59,338 nucleotides of DNA, from assembly GCA_934444365.1 (NCBI GenBank), contig CAKSCM010000012.1:1-59338 (forward strand), in the 5' to 3' direction. The stretch comes from an uncultured Eubacteriales bacterium (lineage in GTDB: Bacteria; Bacillota; Clostridia; Oscillospirales; Acutalibacteraceae). The position numbers were made by a program, and so were the translations under genes. Positions 8,910 to 17,604 of this stretch are shown here, one piece after another. Each line of letters begins with the position of its first letter. The first letter of the stretch is position 1. The notes beneath the pieces were generated by a model. It saw only the letters and a list, made by a program, of their open reading frames with translations, did not search any database and was not told where the DNA came from.

Positions 8910-9704
8910 CTATTCGCTTTGGCGATGCATGCATTCGAGCGGATTTTCGGAGCATTCCTCATCGCTCGGGAAAAATTCATCCATCGGGAATCTGAGCCGT
9001 CTGAACAGCTCACACGGATCGTCGGTGGTGGTTACGCATTCCTTATCGGGAATGCAGAAATCATATACCGGTACCAACATCTGTACGTTTCTTACAAGCT
9101 GTACCACCGTAAAGAGCCCGAGGGTAACCGCAACATAGCGGTTTGTGCTTCCGGTGTAGGGCGTACCCTTTATTACGTTGGTCACATACGACGGTACCGA
9201 GCAGCTGCAATCATTCTGGCAGCAGCCGCAGGCTATATCGGCCGCGAGCACTACCGGGTCGACCGTCTGAACATGGGCCTTGGGCAGATTAGCCGTTACG
9301 GGCAGCTGATTGCTCGAACCCGTCGGATTGTATTCGCTCGAATAGATCTTCGCGCTGCCCTCTCCGCCGCACAGAATGACCTTTTTGCTCCACACCGCAA
9401 ATCCCGTAACGGTATTCGGAACCTGCTCTCCGCACGAATAAAGATCGCATACCACCGAAAAATAGAAGACCATATCCACCGCATAATATCCGCGGTTGAA
9501 GGTTACCGGCTCGACGTTTACCTCAACGTTGATTATCTCGGCGCTTTTAGCCCTTACTCCGACGGCCGTTTCAACGCTTTGCTGGTCGCTTTCGGAAAAG
9601 CAGACCTGTAAGTCGGACAGACAGTCGCGGTCGCAGCATGAATCATATACCCGTCCGGCATCAATGCAAACGGCATCCTTAAAGCAGCCGTTTATTTCAG
9701 CCAT
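8910..9704 (-). CDS. Cysteine-rich conserved hypothetical protein
   Basis: This 264-residue protein has about 20 cysteines, several in pairs or near-pairs (CC, CGCCQNDCSC), but no signal peptide and no membrane segment except a possible amphipathic stretch near residue 200. It looks like a protein family I believe is conserved but unnamed in gut Clostridia; I recognise no named domain. High Cys content and the sporulating context suggest a spore-coat or metal-binding role, which is only inference. The start ATG at 9704 has AAGGGGG about 9 nt upstream. The gene is directly preceded by a 40-nt inverted repeat (9720-9830) that would be part of its leader. Confidence 0.8.
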   Translation of the reverse strand: MAEINGCFKDAVCIDAGRVYDSCCDRDCLSDLQVCFSESDQQSVETAVGVRAKSAEIINVEVNVEPVTFNRGYYAVDMVFYFSVVCDLYSCGEQVPNTVTGFAVWSKKVILCGGEGSAKIYSSEYNPTGSSNQLPVTANLPKAHVQTVDPVVLAADIACGCCQNDCSCSVPSYVTNVIKGTPYTGSTNRYVAVTLGLFTVVQLVRNVQMLVPVYDFCIPDKECVTTTDDPCELFRRLRFPMDEFFPSDEECSENPLECMHRQSE

Positions 9705-9719
9705 AAAAAATTCCCCCTT

Positions 9720-9830
9720 ATGTTATTGACATTAACACCATCATCGGCTGACAAGGGCAAACACGCCTACCAATGCATTTTTTCGTTTTTTGCCCTTTTC
9801 AACCGATGGTACGGTTAGTATCAATAACAT
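9720..9830. repeat. Long imperfect inverted repeat (leader hairpin or MITE-like)
   Basis: Arms 9722-9761 and 9789-9828 match in 32 of 40 positions as an inverted repeat, with a further 2 nt at each outer end, around a 27-nt loop. The outer 10 nt (ATGTTATTGA and its complement) are perfect. It lies 15 nt upstream of the Cys-rich protein start, with the ribosome binding site immediately after the hairpin on the minus strand. The rest of the 9705-10002 gap holds only the galE terminator. Confidence 0.8.
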
Positions 9831-9893
9831 TGTATGTAACAAGGGGAAAAAGTTACCTGATTATTTATGTTTGCCCCTATCGGCCGGCCGTAC

Positions 9894-9939
9894 AGGGTAA
9901 AAATTCTTGCACCCGGCAAAATTCTTCTGCCGGGTGCAA
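9894..9939 (-). terminator. Terminator of galE
   Basis: A 12-bp perfect stem TTGCACCCGGCA/TGCCGGGTGCAA (9907-9918, 9928-9939) is followed on the minus strand by GAATTTTTA. Confidence 0.75.
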
Positions 9940-10002
9940 CACTCGTAAAAAATATTAAGCTAAAGCTCCGAATGAATCGCTTTTTCCGCCGTCGCGGCAA
10001 TA

Positions 10003-11007
10003 CTACTGCTTATTCTCCGTCCCCGATGTAAGCAGGAAATTCCACGAGCTTGAGCACATATCCTCTATTCCGTGTACCGCAACCCAGCCGAGCTCGTTTT
10101 TCGCCTTGGTCGGGTCGGCATAGCATTCGGCGATATCGCCCGGGCGGCGATCCTTTATAATGTACGGAACCTTTACGCCGTTGGCCTTTTCGAAGGCCTT
10201 TACAATATCGAGAACGCTGTATCCTCTGCCCGTTCCGAGATTGTAGACCCTTACTCCGCCGAGGTTTTCGAGCGCCTTTATGTGGCCTACGGCAAGATCG
10301 CATACATGGATATAATCACGCACACCGGTTCCGTCATGGGTCGGATAGTCGTTGCCGAAAACGTTAAGATAGGGCAGCTGACCGGCAGCCACCTTAACAA
10401 TATAGGGCATAAGATTGTTCGGAATTCCGTTTGGCTCCTCACCTATAAGGCCGCTTTCATGAGCGCCGATGGGATTAAAGTAACGAAGCAGAGTTATATT
10501 CCACTCGTTATCCGAAACATAAATGTCGCGGAGGATATTTTCTATCATAAGCTTGGTGCTGCCGTAAGGATTGGTGGTCGAAAGCGGAAAATCCTCCTTG
10601 ATCGGCACGCTCTTCGGAGCGCCGTAAACCGTAGCCGACGAGCTGAAAACAATATTCTTGCAGCCGTGCTTACGCATGACCCTACAAAGCAAAAGGGTTC
10701 CGGTAATATTGTTATGATAATAGGTAATGGGCTTTGCGACCGACTCGCCTACGGCCTTGAGTCCGGCAAAATGTATGACCGCGTCGATCTTCTGCTCGGA
10801 AAATACCCTGTCCATCCCTTCCTCGTCCAGAATATCGCATTTATAGAACTTTACGCTTTTGCCCGAAAGCTTTTCGATCTTACCGACGACCGATTCCTTT
10901 GAATTTATAAGATTGTCAATTATAACGACCTCATATCCGTTTTTCAAAAGCTCGATACATGTATGCGAGCCTATATATCCGGTTCCTCCGGTAACAAGTA
11001 TTCTCAT
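10003..11007 (-). CDS. galE: UDP-glucose 4-epimerase GalE
   Basis: This 334-residue short-chain dehydrogenase-type epimerase interconverts UDP-glucose and UDP-galactose using bound NAD. It shows the N-terminal GGTGYIGSH dinucleotide motif (residues 7-15), the catalytic SSSATVYG serine/threonine segment, the Y-x3-K pair in NPYGSTK, and the substrate-side LRYFNPIGAH and RDYIHV segments. Length is normal for GalE. The start at 11007 has GGAGGGTG about 7 nt upstream. It is transcribed alone, from the promoter at 11093-11121 to the terminator at 9907-9939. Confidence 0.96.
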   Translation of the reverse strand: MRILVTGGTGYIGSHTCIELLKNGYEVVIIDNLINSKESVVGKIEKLSGKSVKFYKCDILDEEGMDRVFSEQKIDAVIHFAGLKAVGESVAKPITYYHNNITGTLLLCRVMRKHGCKNIVFSSSATVYGAPKSVPIKEDFPLSTTNPYGSTKLMIENILRDIYVSDNEWNITLLRYFNPIGAHESGLIGEEPNGIPNNLMPYIVKVAAGQLPYLNVFGNDYPTHDGTGVRDYIHVCDLAVGHIKALENLGGVRVYNLGTGRGYSVLDIVKAFEKANGVKVPYIIKDRRPGDIAECYADPTKAKNELGWVAVHGIEDMCSSSWNFLLTSGTENKQ

Positions 11008-11092
11008 TAGATTTCACCCTCCGTTTTTCATCGTTATATAAAACTGTTTTTATTGTGTTCTCTATTGTATTTGCCGCATTAAAACACATCAC

Positions 11093-11121
11093 AATATATC
11101 ACAAACATCTTACTGTTACAA
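11093..11121 (-). promoter_or_regulatory. galE promoter
   Basis: The minus strand has TTGTAA (11116-11121), a 17-nt spacer and TATATT (11093-11098). Confidence 0.6.
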
Positions 11122-11132
11122 TTGCTTTTTTC

Positions 11133-11993
11133 TCATCGGTGCATTTTTTTACGGCATTGAGACGGCGATATTCCCATGCGCTTTTTAAAGCTTAAATTCA
11201 TGCTGTTTATATCGGCAAATCCTGCAGCCTCGCACACCTGGGTTACCGATAAATCGCTCATCATAAGCAGCTCATAAGCCCGTTTGACCCGTATATCGTT
11301 GATGTAATTCATGGGAGATGTACCGGTGCGCTCCTTGAACCACCGGCAAAAATACGAACGTGAAAAGCCGATATGTCCCGAAAGATCGTCAAGGGTGACC
11401 TGACGGTCGTACACCGTATACATATAATTTATAACGTCGCTTAATTCGTCCGACGGCAAGGCCTCCGAGTCATTACAATCAGAATAAAAGGACAGCAGCA
11501 TGCCGATAATCAGCAAAACAATTCCCCTGACATATGCGTCCGAGCATTCCCCCGACGCCAGTTGTCCCGGCGTTTTTTCGAGCCGCTCGAAAAGCTGGTA
11601 CAAAAATCCGTCCGCCGGCTTTATAACGGTAGAAATCTTCCTTTCTCCGTTTAAAAGGGAGGATATCTCGTCCGAGGATTCCGATCCGGAAATTTTAAGA
11701 TTTTTTAAATCGGCAAGAAAAAACTCGGTCTGACCGTCGGTAATAAAATCGGCGCTGTGAACCTCAAACGGAGCGAAAACCGCTATATCACCCGGTCCGA
11801 CCTTAAACATACCGCTGCCGCATTTGATTTCGGCCTCGCCGCTTTTCATCCACCAGATCTCAATACGCTCATGCCAATGAGGGCGAAGGCGTGTGCCGGA
11901 TGCTCTGTCCTGACAGCTTATATTAATGCCGTTTACCGCATCAATAAACTCAAACCATTTTTCATTATATATAATATCATTAAACGCCGACAT
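11133..11993 (-). CDS. AraC-family transcriptional regulator
   Basis: This 286-residue regulator has an N-terminal cupin-type sensing domain (HWHERIEIWWMKSGEAEI, then GPGDIAVFAPFEVHS) and a C-terminal double helix-turn-helix (VTLDDLSGHIGFSRSYFCRWFKERTGTSP... and a second helix pair ending in FKKRMGISPSQCR). I placed the start at 11993 (MSAFND) because CTCCCCC on the plus strand gives a GGGGGAG site 9 nt upstream; the longer open frame would run into the divergent gene. It is divergent from the glycosidase-like gene at 12122 and is probably its sugar-responsive regulator. Confidence 0.92.
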   Translation of the reverse strand: MSAFNDIIYNEKWFEFIDAVNGINISCQDRASGTRLRPHWHERIEIWWMKSGEAEIKCGSGMFKVGPGDIAVFAPFEVHSADFITDGQTEFFLADLKNLKISGSESSDEISSLLNGERKISTVIKPADGFLYQLFERLEKTPGQLASGECSDAYVRGIVLLIIGMLLSFYSDCNDSEALPSDELSDVINYMYTVYDRQVTLDDLSGHIGFSRSYFCRWFKERTGTSPMNYINDIRVKRAYELLMMSDLSVTQVCEAAGFADINSMNLSFKKRMGISPSQCRKKMHR

Positions 11994-12058
11994 CCCCATA
12001 CACTCCCCCGATAATAAGTTAAAGTCAATATTCAATGAATAAAATTCAATATAATGCC

Positions 12059-12086
12059 TTGACCTTATTATATACCCGGTTATAAT
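12059..12086 (+). promoter_or_regulatory. Promoter of the glycosidase-like gene
   Basis: TTGACC (12059-12064), a 16-nt spacer and TATAAT (12081-12086), in the divergent region with the AraC gene. Confidence 0.65.
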
Positions 12087-12121
12087 CAAAAGTAAAGATA
12101 AAAATAGGGGGTAAAAAAATA

Positions 12122-13264
12122 ATGACTCACGAAAAAAACAAACTTCTTTATAAAAACACCTACGCATCCCTTCGCGACAGAATAAAAGAAAACGGCTACG
12201 CGCCGACCTCGGTGACCGGAGCTTATCCCGGAATGTTCGCAAGGGACGCTTCCGAAGAGGCTCTTGCCCTTATGATAAACGGCGACTTCGAGCTCACCCG
12301 TAAAATGCTCGGCTACATTTTCGCCTATCATAAAAAATACGACTTTGATTTTGTGATTCACGTCATGCGCGATAATTACGATCAGATGATATCCGACCGC
12401 CATCAGGCCGATGCAACCTTCTTCCTTATACATTCATGGTGCCTTTATGTAAAGGACGCTCCCGCATCCGGCGAAAAGGACGCCTTTATCATCGAGACCG
12501 CACCCCAGATAAAAAGATACATCGACCACTGGATGAACGAGGAATTCTTCAATAAAGAGCTCGGACTGCTCAGGAATCCCTGCTTTGAGCATGCTCGCGA
12601 CGGCTCATATTTCAACTGCTACGATATACTTACAAATGTCCTTATGTCCCAGTCGCTCCACGAGGTAAGCGAGGTATATGTAAGTATTGACGGCGAATAT
12701 GCGAAATATTGCGGCTGCATAGCCGACGAAATCGCCGCAGGCGTACATAAAAACCTCACGGCCGAAATAGACGGCAAGAGGATATACGCCGAATTGCAGT
12801 CGATATCAAAGGAAAGCGGACGTGATTTCAAAATCACCGAGGACAAAACCTTTTACGAGGGACTTTCAGGCTTCAATTTCTTCCCCATGGGAATACAGTG
12901 GTACGCTCTTGATGACGAGATTGCAAACAACACCTATGACGCTCTTATGAAATACGACACCGAGCCGTACGAGGGCGGCGTGCTGATGATCGACGCATAT
13001 TCCAAGCGCCGCGACGACAACACCTATGAGCTTCTCGGAAAGCACGCTATGGGAAAAAGCGTGGCATGGGAGCTGCTCTTCTGCAAAAAAATCGGCCGCA
13101 CCGACCGCATTGACGAGCTTGTAAGCTTTATCGAGCGCAACAGCGACCAGATGTACCGCGAGACATGGGCCCTTCGCGGGGGCGGAGGAGATACCGCCAA
13201 TCAGGAGCACGCCTCCTGGATGGTATACGCCATGAAACAGCTTTTCCCCTCCCTCGGCGAATAA
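12122..13264 (+). CDS. Putative (alpha/alpha)6-barrel glycosidase-like protein
   Basis: This 380-residue protein has no signal peptide. Its N-terminal GAYPGMFARDASEEA segment resembles the (M/F)-x-x-RD-(S/A) active-site region of (alpha/alpha)6-barrel glycosidases such as GH125 and amylo-1,6-glucosidase-like families, and the C-terminal part has a W-AL-R-GGGGDTANQEHASW segment that could be the catalytic-loop end of the barrel. I cannot place it in one CAZy family from the sequence alone. An adjacent AraC regulator supports a role in carbohydrate use. RBS GGGGG lies about 9 nt upstream of the ATG. A strong terminator follows at 13412-13458. Confidence 0.6.
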   Translation: MTHEKNKLLYKNTYASLRDRIKENGYAPTSVTGAYPGMFARDASEEALALMINGDFELTRKMLGYIFAYHKKYDFDFVIHVMRDNYDQMISDRHQADATFFLIHSWCLYVKDAPASGEKDAFIIETAPQIKRYIDHWMNEEFFNKELGLLRNPCFEHARDGSYFNCYDILTNVLMSQSLHEVSEVYVSIDGEYAKYCGCIADEIAAGVHKNLTAEIDGKRIYAELQSISKESGRDFKITEDKTFYEGLSGFNFFPMGIQWYALDDEIANNTYDALMKYDTEPYEGGVLMIDAYSKRRDDNTYELLGKHAMGKSVAWELLFCKKIGRTDRIDELVSFIERNSDQMYRETWALRGGGGDTANQEHASWMVYAMKQLFPSLGE

Positions 13265-13606
13265 TTTATTTAAATGTAATTGCTCTTTGGCCGTTACAGG
13301 ATATTATTGCAACAAATCAGCAAACATATCAGCCCGTTTTGGCCGGGGGCAACAAAAAAACGACAGTTACAGCGGCTTAATTACCGTCACTGTCGCAATT
13401 ACCAGCCGTATACAGCCGTCCTTTTTTGCATGACATTGCAAGGGGCGGCTGTTTTTTTGAAAAATAAACCGATACGGCACAGCGGCGCTGTCGAAAACCG
13501 TACCTTTAACAAAAGACGGCAAACCGACACAAAACGCAAATAAATTCTCCGGAAACCTTCTATCACCCTTTTAAAATGCATATTTTATACCGGAGGGGAT
13601 AAATCT
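13265..13606 (+). other. Intergenic stretch with two hairpins
   Basis: No gene is visible here. It holds a hairpin at about 13361-13396 (CGACAGT/ACTGTCG) whose T-run lies on the minus strand, and the terminator at 13412-13458. Confidence 0.6.
13412..13458 (+). terminator. Terminator of the glycosidase-like gene
   Basis: A stem of about 13 bp beginning ACAGCCGTCC pairs with GGGGCGGCTGT and is followed by seven T residues. Confidence 0.85.
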
Positions 13607-14140
13607 ATGTTTTCCGTAAAAAAAATACCGCGAAGATTTCTGTTTTTGATAATCGTCGCCGTAATCGCCGTTATTCTGCTTACCTTCGCCGAGAGCATGG
13701 CGCAAGGCTCGGCCGAAAGCAAAGCCGCAATCAGCTCCGAGGTATCCTTAAAAAGCGATGAATACGTCTCCTTTTTGGCCCGTTACGGCTGGGAGATAAA
13801 GGACGAAACGGCAGAGGAGCTCGAAATTAAATTGCCGGAAAATCCGGACAAGGTAATATCGCGTTACAACGAATTACAGCTGTCACAGGGGTTCGATCTT
13901 ACCCCGTATTTCGGTAAAACGGTAAAAAGAGTAAGCTATAAAATAACCAACTATCCCGACACCGACGAGGATGTCTATGCAAATCTTATAATCTTTGACG
14001 GACAGATAATCGGCGGCGATATATGCACAAGGCGGCTCGGCGGATTCATGCACGGCTTTAAGCTTGATGACAGCACCACCGGTATTACCGGCGAGCAGGC
14101 CGAAACACTCGCACGGGTTTTCGGCAATCAGCCGCTTTAA
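13607..14140 (+). CDS. DUF4830 domain protein
   Basis: This 177-residue protein has one N-terminal membrane anchor (about 11-27) and an extracytoplasmic domain that matches DUF4830: YVSFLARYGWE, then KLPENPDKVISRYNELQLSQGFDL, then YANLIIFDGQIIGGDI. The family has no assigned function and is frequent in Clostridia. RBS GGAGGGG lies about 8 nt upstream. Confidence 0.85.
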   Translation: MFSVKKIPRRFLFLIIVAVIAVILLTFAESMAQGSAESKAAISSEVSLKSDEYVSFLARYGWEIKDETAEELEIKLPENPDKVISRYNELQLSQGFDLTPYFGKTVKRVSYKITNYPDTDEDVYANLIIFDGQIIGGDICTRRLGGFMHGFKLDDSTTGITGEQAETLARVFGNQPL

Positions 14141-14256
14141 AAGAAGTTTTCACACCCCCAAAAAAAGCATAATCGTAAGATTTATTACCGGATTTTAAAA
14201 CTAACGCAAAATTCTTTGCCGAATTTTAAAAAATTATAATATTTCAACAAATATTC

Positions 14257-14285
14257 TTGCAATATAAGTATATTCATGTTATTAT
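14257..14285 (+). promoter_or_regulatory. Promoter of the first half-ABC exporter
   Basis: TTGCAA (14257-14262), a 17-nt spacer and TATTAT (14280-14285), about 62 nt upstream of the start. Confidence 0.6.
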
Positions 14286-14346
14286 TGTTAAGGCAAATAT
14301 CCTTAGATCCGATAAAAATTAATAACATCAAGGAATTATATAGAAT

Positions 14347-16713
14347 ATGGCTTTTAAACTTAAACCCGACAAAAAACAGTCGGAGCTGCTTAAAAAACGA
14401 GGCATCCCGATCGATGATATTCTGGGAACGGCAGTTATCGACATGGACGAAAACGAAGTTTATGCCGAAATATGGCTCGTTCTCACAAAAAACGCCCTGT
14501 ACAAGGCCGCTCTTCCGGGCAATACGGGGCTTAAAACCTTTTCCGGATATCCCGATAATCCGGTAAAGCCGATTCCGAAAGCTGAAGAGCTAAAAATCGA
14601 CCGCTTCGACCTTTCCTTACTTAACAGCACTACCTGCGAGGACATGGTGTGTTGCGGTCTTTTTTGCGCCGATTACGACGGACAACCTGTGATTTTGGGT
14701 GCATTTTCCGGCAGCTTCAGCGACGGAGCACACAGGCTATGCGAGCTTATAAACAAGGCTGTAAAAAAAGAGCCGCTTGACGTTAAGGAGAAAAAGGACG
14801 AGGAGCTGTTTTGCCCCAAATGCGGCACTCCCTATCCTGAGCGCGATCGCAAAATCTGCCCGAAATGTCTTGACAAACGAAGCCTTTTCATGCGTATACT
14901 CAAGTATTTTTTCCCCTACAAGTTAAAGCTTGCGGTGGTTGTGGTCGCGTCGCTTGTTGCGACCGTTTTGTCGGTTATACTGCCTTATGTTTCGGGCACG
15001 ATATATTTTGACGGAGTGCTCAGTAAAAATCCGGAGTTTTTCAGCGCCATGCCCTTCCTCAACAACCGCTGGGTGCTTACTCTTACCATTGTTATGGCAA
15101 CCGTTACCCTGATACAGCTTTTAAATTCGGTTTGCTCAAGTCTGCAATCGCTTATGATAGCAAAAACGGTCCCCGGCGTTGTTAAAACCATAAAAAACGA
15201 TATCTTCGAATCCATGAAGAGCCTGCCCCTTAAATTCTTCCAGAACAAACAAACCGGCGGCGTTATGACAAGGGTGCTTTACGACGCCGGCGAGGTTTCG
15301 GGCTTTTTCATAGACGGACTGCCCTATCTTGCGAGCAATTTATTCAGGGTCGTCGCAATAACGGCGGTCATGTTCTCGCTTAACTGGCAGCTTGCAGCCT
15401 TGTCGCTTGTGCTTATGCCAATGCTCATTCTCTTTATACTCAAATTACAGCCGCGGCTTTGGCACCTTTACGGACGAACCCACCGTGCCTCAAGAGGTAT
15501 GAACTCCATTCTCAACGACAGCCTGACCGGAGTAAGGGTAATAAAGGCCTTCGGCCGGGAAAGCGCCGCAGAATCCGGCTTCAATAAGAAAAACCAAGCC
15601 GTCGCCTCGGCCGAGATAGGTACGGTAAACTACGAAACGAGATATGTGGTAGCGCTCGAGGGGGTCAGGAACCTCATGGTGCTGCTGGTCTGGTCGCTCG
15701 GAGCATATGTAATAGTAAAATCGCAGGGACTTGAGATGTCCTACGGTATGCTCGCTACATTTTTAGCCTATGTCGCCATGCTCAGCGGTCCTATGGAATA
15801 CATAGTAAACCTTTTCCGCTGGTGGGCCGGATCAATGAACGCCGCCGGGCGGATATTCGAGATAATAGACGCAAAGTCCGACATCGCCGAACGGCCCGAT
15901 GCCAAGGTACTTAGTCACCCGAGAGGCGACGTCGAAATCAAAAACGTAACCTTCTCGTACGAGGCCGGACATCCCGTCTTAAAAAATATATCGGCCGGAA
16001 TATCTGGTGGAAAAATGCTCGGAGTCGTCGGCCGCTCGGGCGCCGGAAAAACCACCCTTATAAGCCTTATATCGAGGCTTTACGACCCCGACGAGGGAGA
16101 AATATTAATCGACGGCGAGAACATCAAAAACTACACACTCTCTTCTCTTCGCTCGAATATAGGGGTCGTATCCCAGGAAAGCTATATTTTCATAGGTACG
16201 GTCGCCCAAAATATCGCCTATGCCAAGCCGGAGGCCTCGTGGGAGGAAATTCTTTCGGCCGCAAAGGCCGCTTATGCACACGATTTCATCTGCAAAATGC
16301 CCGACGGCTACGATACCCTTATAGGCTCGGGCTACCGTCAGCTTTCGGGCGGAGAAAAGCAGAGAATATCGGTAGCACGGGCAATACTCGCCGATCCGAA
16401 GATCTTGATTCTCGATGAGGCCACTGCCTCGGTCGATACCGAAACCGAACGAAACATTCAAAACGCCCTCGATCGGCTGCAAAAGGGACGTACGACCATT
16501 TCGATAGCTCATAGGCTTTCCACCCTTAAAAACGCCGATAAGCTTATTGTTATAGACGAAGGCAAGCTGACCGAAAGCGGCACTCACGAGGAGCTCATGC
16601 TCAAAAAAGGCACCTATTTCACCCTCGCCGAATTGCAGCGTGAAGCTCTGCTTAAAACCAAAACGGGCGATAACGATAATGATAATGATAACGACGCCAG
16701 TGCCGACAGCTGA
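14347..16713 (+). CDS. Half-ABC exporter with N-terminal zinc-ribbon extension
   Basis: This 788-residue type IV (MsbA-like) ABC exporter carries an unusual N-terminal cytoplasmic extension of about 185 residues. The extension contains a PH-like, strand-rich region (1-135) and a zinc ribbon (C156-x2-C159, C171-x2-C174). Six membrane helices follow, then a nucleotide-binding domain with Walker A GRSGAGKT near 562, signature LSGGEKQR near 665, and LILDEATASVD. The C-terminus ends in an Asp/Asn repeat tail encoded by a short tandem GATAAT repeat. RBS is weak (AAGGAA). It is probably one half of a heterodimer with the exporter at 17605. Similar pairs flanking DUF1854 proteins have been linked by annotation to cyanophycin metabolism in other bacteria; no cyanophycin gene is seen here, and the substrate is unknown. 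Confidence 0.9.
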   Translation: MAFKLKPDKKQSELLKKRGIPIDDILGTAVIDMDENEVYAEIWLVLTKNALYKAALPGNTGLKTFSGYPDNPVKPIPKAEELKIDRFDLSLLNSTTCEDMVCCGLFCADYDGQPVILGAFSGSFSDGAHRLCELINKAVKKEPLDVKEKKDEELFCPKCGTPYPERDRKICPKCLDKRSLFMRILKYFFPYKLKLAVVVVASLVATVLSVILPYVSGTIYFDGVLSKNPEFFSAMPFLNNRWVLTLTIVMATVTLIQLLNSVCSSLQSLMIAKTVPGVVKTIKNDIFESMKSLPLKFFQNKQTGGVMTRVLYDAGEVSGFFIDGLPYLASNLFRVVAITAVMFSLNWQLAALSLVLMPMLILFILKLQPRLWHLYGRTHRASRGMNSILNDSLTGVRVIKAFGRESAAESGFNKKNQAVASAEIGTVNYETRYVVALEGVRNLMVLLVWSLGAYVIVKSQGLEMSYGMLATFLAYVAMLSGPMEYIVNLFRWWAGSMNAAGRIFEIIDAKSDIAERPDAKVLSHPRGDVEIKNVTFSYEAGHPVLKNISAGISGGKMLGVVGRSGAGKTTLISLISRLYDPDEGEILIDGENIKNYTLSSLRSNIGVVSQESYIFIGTVAQNIAYAKPEASWEEILSAAKAAYAHDFICKMPDGYDTLIGSGYRQLSGGEKQRISVARAILADPKILILDEATASVDTETERNIQNALDRLQKGRTTISIAHRLSTLKNADKLIVIDEGKLTESGTHEELMLKKGTYFTLAELQREALLKTKTGDNDNDNDNDASADS

Positions 16714-16810
16714 AAAACCGATAACGCCTGATATTCGGCACCTTTAGCGACGGCAAATAATCACCCGGCAAGGCGTTTATATCATTGTCAATAACAATCA
16801 CAAAAAATCA

Positions 16811-16848
16811 TGTGTTGCACGGGACAAATTTCTTCCCAATGCAACACA
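16811..16848. repeat. GTGTTGCA hairpin between exporter and DUF1854 genes
   Basis: The perfect 8-bp outer stem GTGTTGCA/TGCAACAC (16812-16819, 16840-16847) has an inner GGGA/TCCC pairing. No T-run follows, so it may be an RNA processing or attenuation element and not a terminator. Confidence 0.6.
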
Positions 16849-16894
16849 AGGCTTTAATTTAAAGACATCAAACCTTCAAAAACGAGGTGTAATC

Positions 16895-17458
16895 ATGAAC
16901 GAAAACGAAACAAAAAAACAAAACGACCAAAACGACACGACGGCCGAGCTCGAAAAGCAGGCCGAGCGTTTTCTCGAAACCAACTACATAACCGGCGAAA
17001 ACGCCGTGTTCAAGGCGACTGACGGCGGATTCGCCTCCCTCGAATTCGGCGGAAAAAGCTACGACAGAGTAAACATCTGCCGTGCATTTCCCTTTTCCGC
17101 TCCCGATGAATTCATATCGGTCAGGGAACCGGGCGATAAGGCCTATGAGATAGGCATTATAAGAAACATTAAGGATCTGTCGGACGAACAGGCAAAAATC
17201 GTTTTGTCCCAGATAAATCTCAGGTATTTCACTCCCAAAATCCAAAAGATAATCAACATAAAGGAAGAGTACGGCTACTCCTACTGGGATACCGTTACCG
17301 ACAAAGGCGCTTGCCGTTTTACCGTATCGCAGGGATCGGTCGCCAAAATCAGCGACACCAGGGCAATAGTTACCGATATTGACGGCAACCGCTTTGAAAT
17401 TCCGGACATAAATCTTTTATCCGCAAAGGAACTGAGAATGATTGATCTGTACCTTTAA
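16895..17458 (+). CDS. DUF1854 domain protein
   Basis: This 187-residue cytoplasmic protein matches DUF1854: a charged N-terminus, then a strand-rich body with RAFPFSAPDEFISVRE and EIGIIRNIKDLSDEQ, then the INLRYFTPKIQKI segment. The function is not established. It lies between two half-ABC exporters in the same orientation, an arrangement that recurs in other bacteria, so it is probably a partner or regulator of the heterodimeric exporter. RBS GAGGTG lies about 6 nt upstream. Confidence 0.88.
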   Translation: MNENETKKQNDQNDTTAELEKQAERFLETNYITGENAVFKATDGGFASLEFGGKSYDRVNICRAFPFSAPDEFISVREPGDKAYEIGIIRNIKDLSDEQAKIVLSQINLRYFTPKIQKIINIKEEYGYSYWDTVTDKGACRFTVSQGSVAKISDTRAIVTDIDGNRFEIPDINLLSAKELRMIDLYL

Positions 17459-17604
17459 TCCGGTGTGTTTTTAAAAGTAAAATCAACAACGCTCAAAAGC
17501 GAAAAAACCACCTAATTCACCTTAAAGCGAATGGCGTTAGGCCACCGTTTGTTTAAAACCATAATATAGTCCGGAAGCCCCGGATTTTTAAGAGGATAAA
17601 AATA

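Noticed and set aside
8919..9611. 230-codon plus frame opposite the Cys-rich protein
   Set aside because: It is a mirror frame of a convincing minus-strand gene and lacks a start site.
13399..13581. 60-codon minus frame in the 13.3-13.6 kb gap
   Set aside because: It overlaps the terminator at 13412-13458 and has no ribosome binding site.
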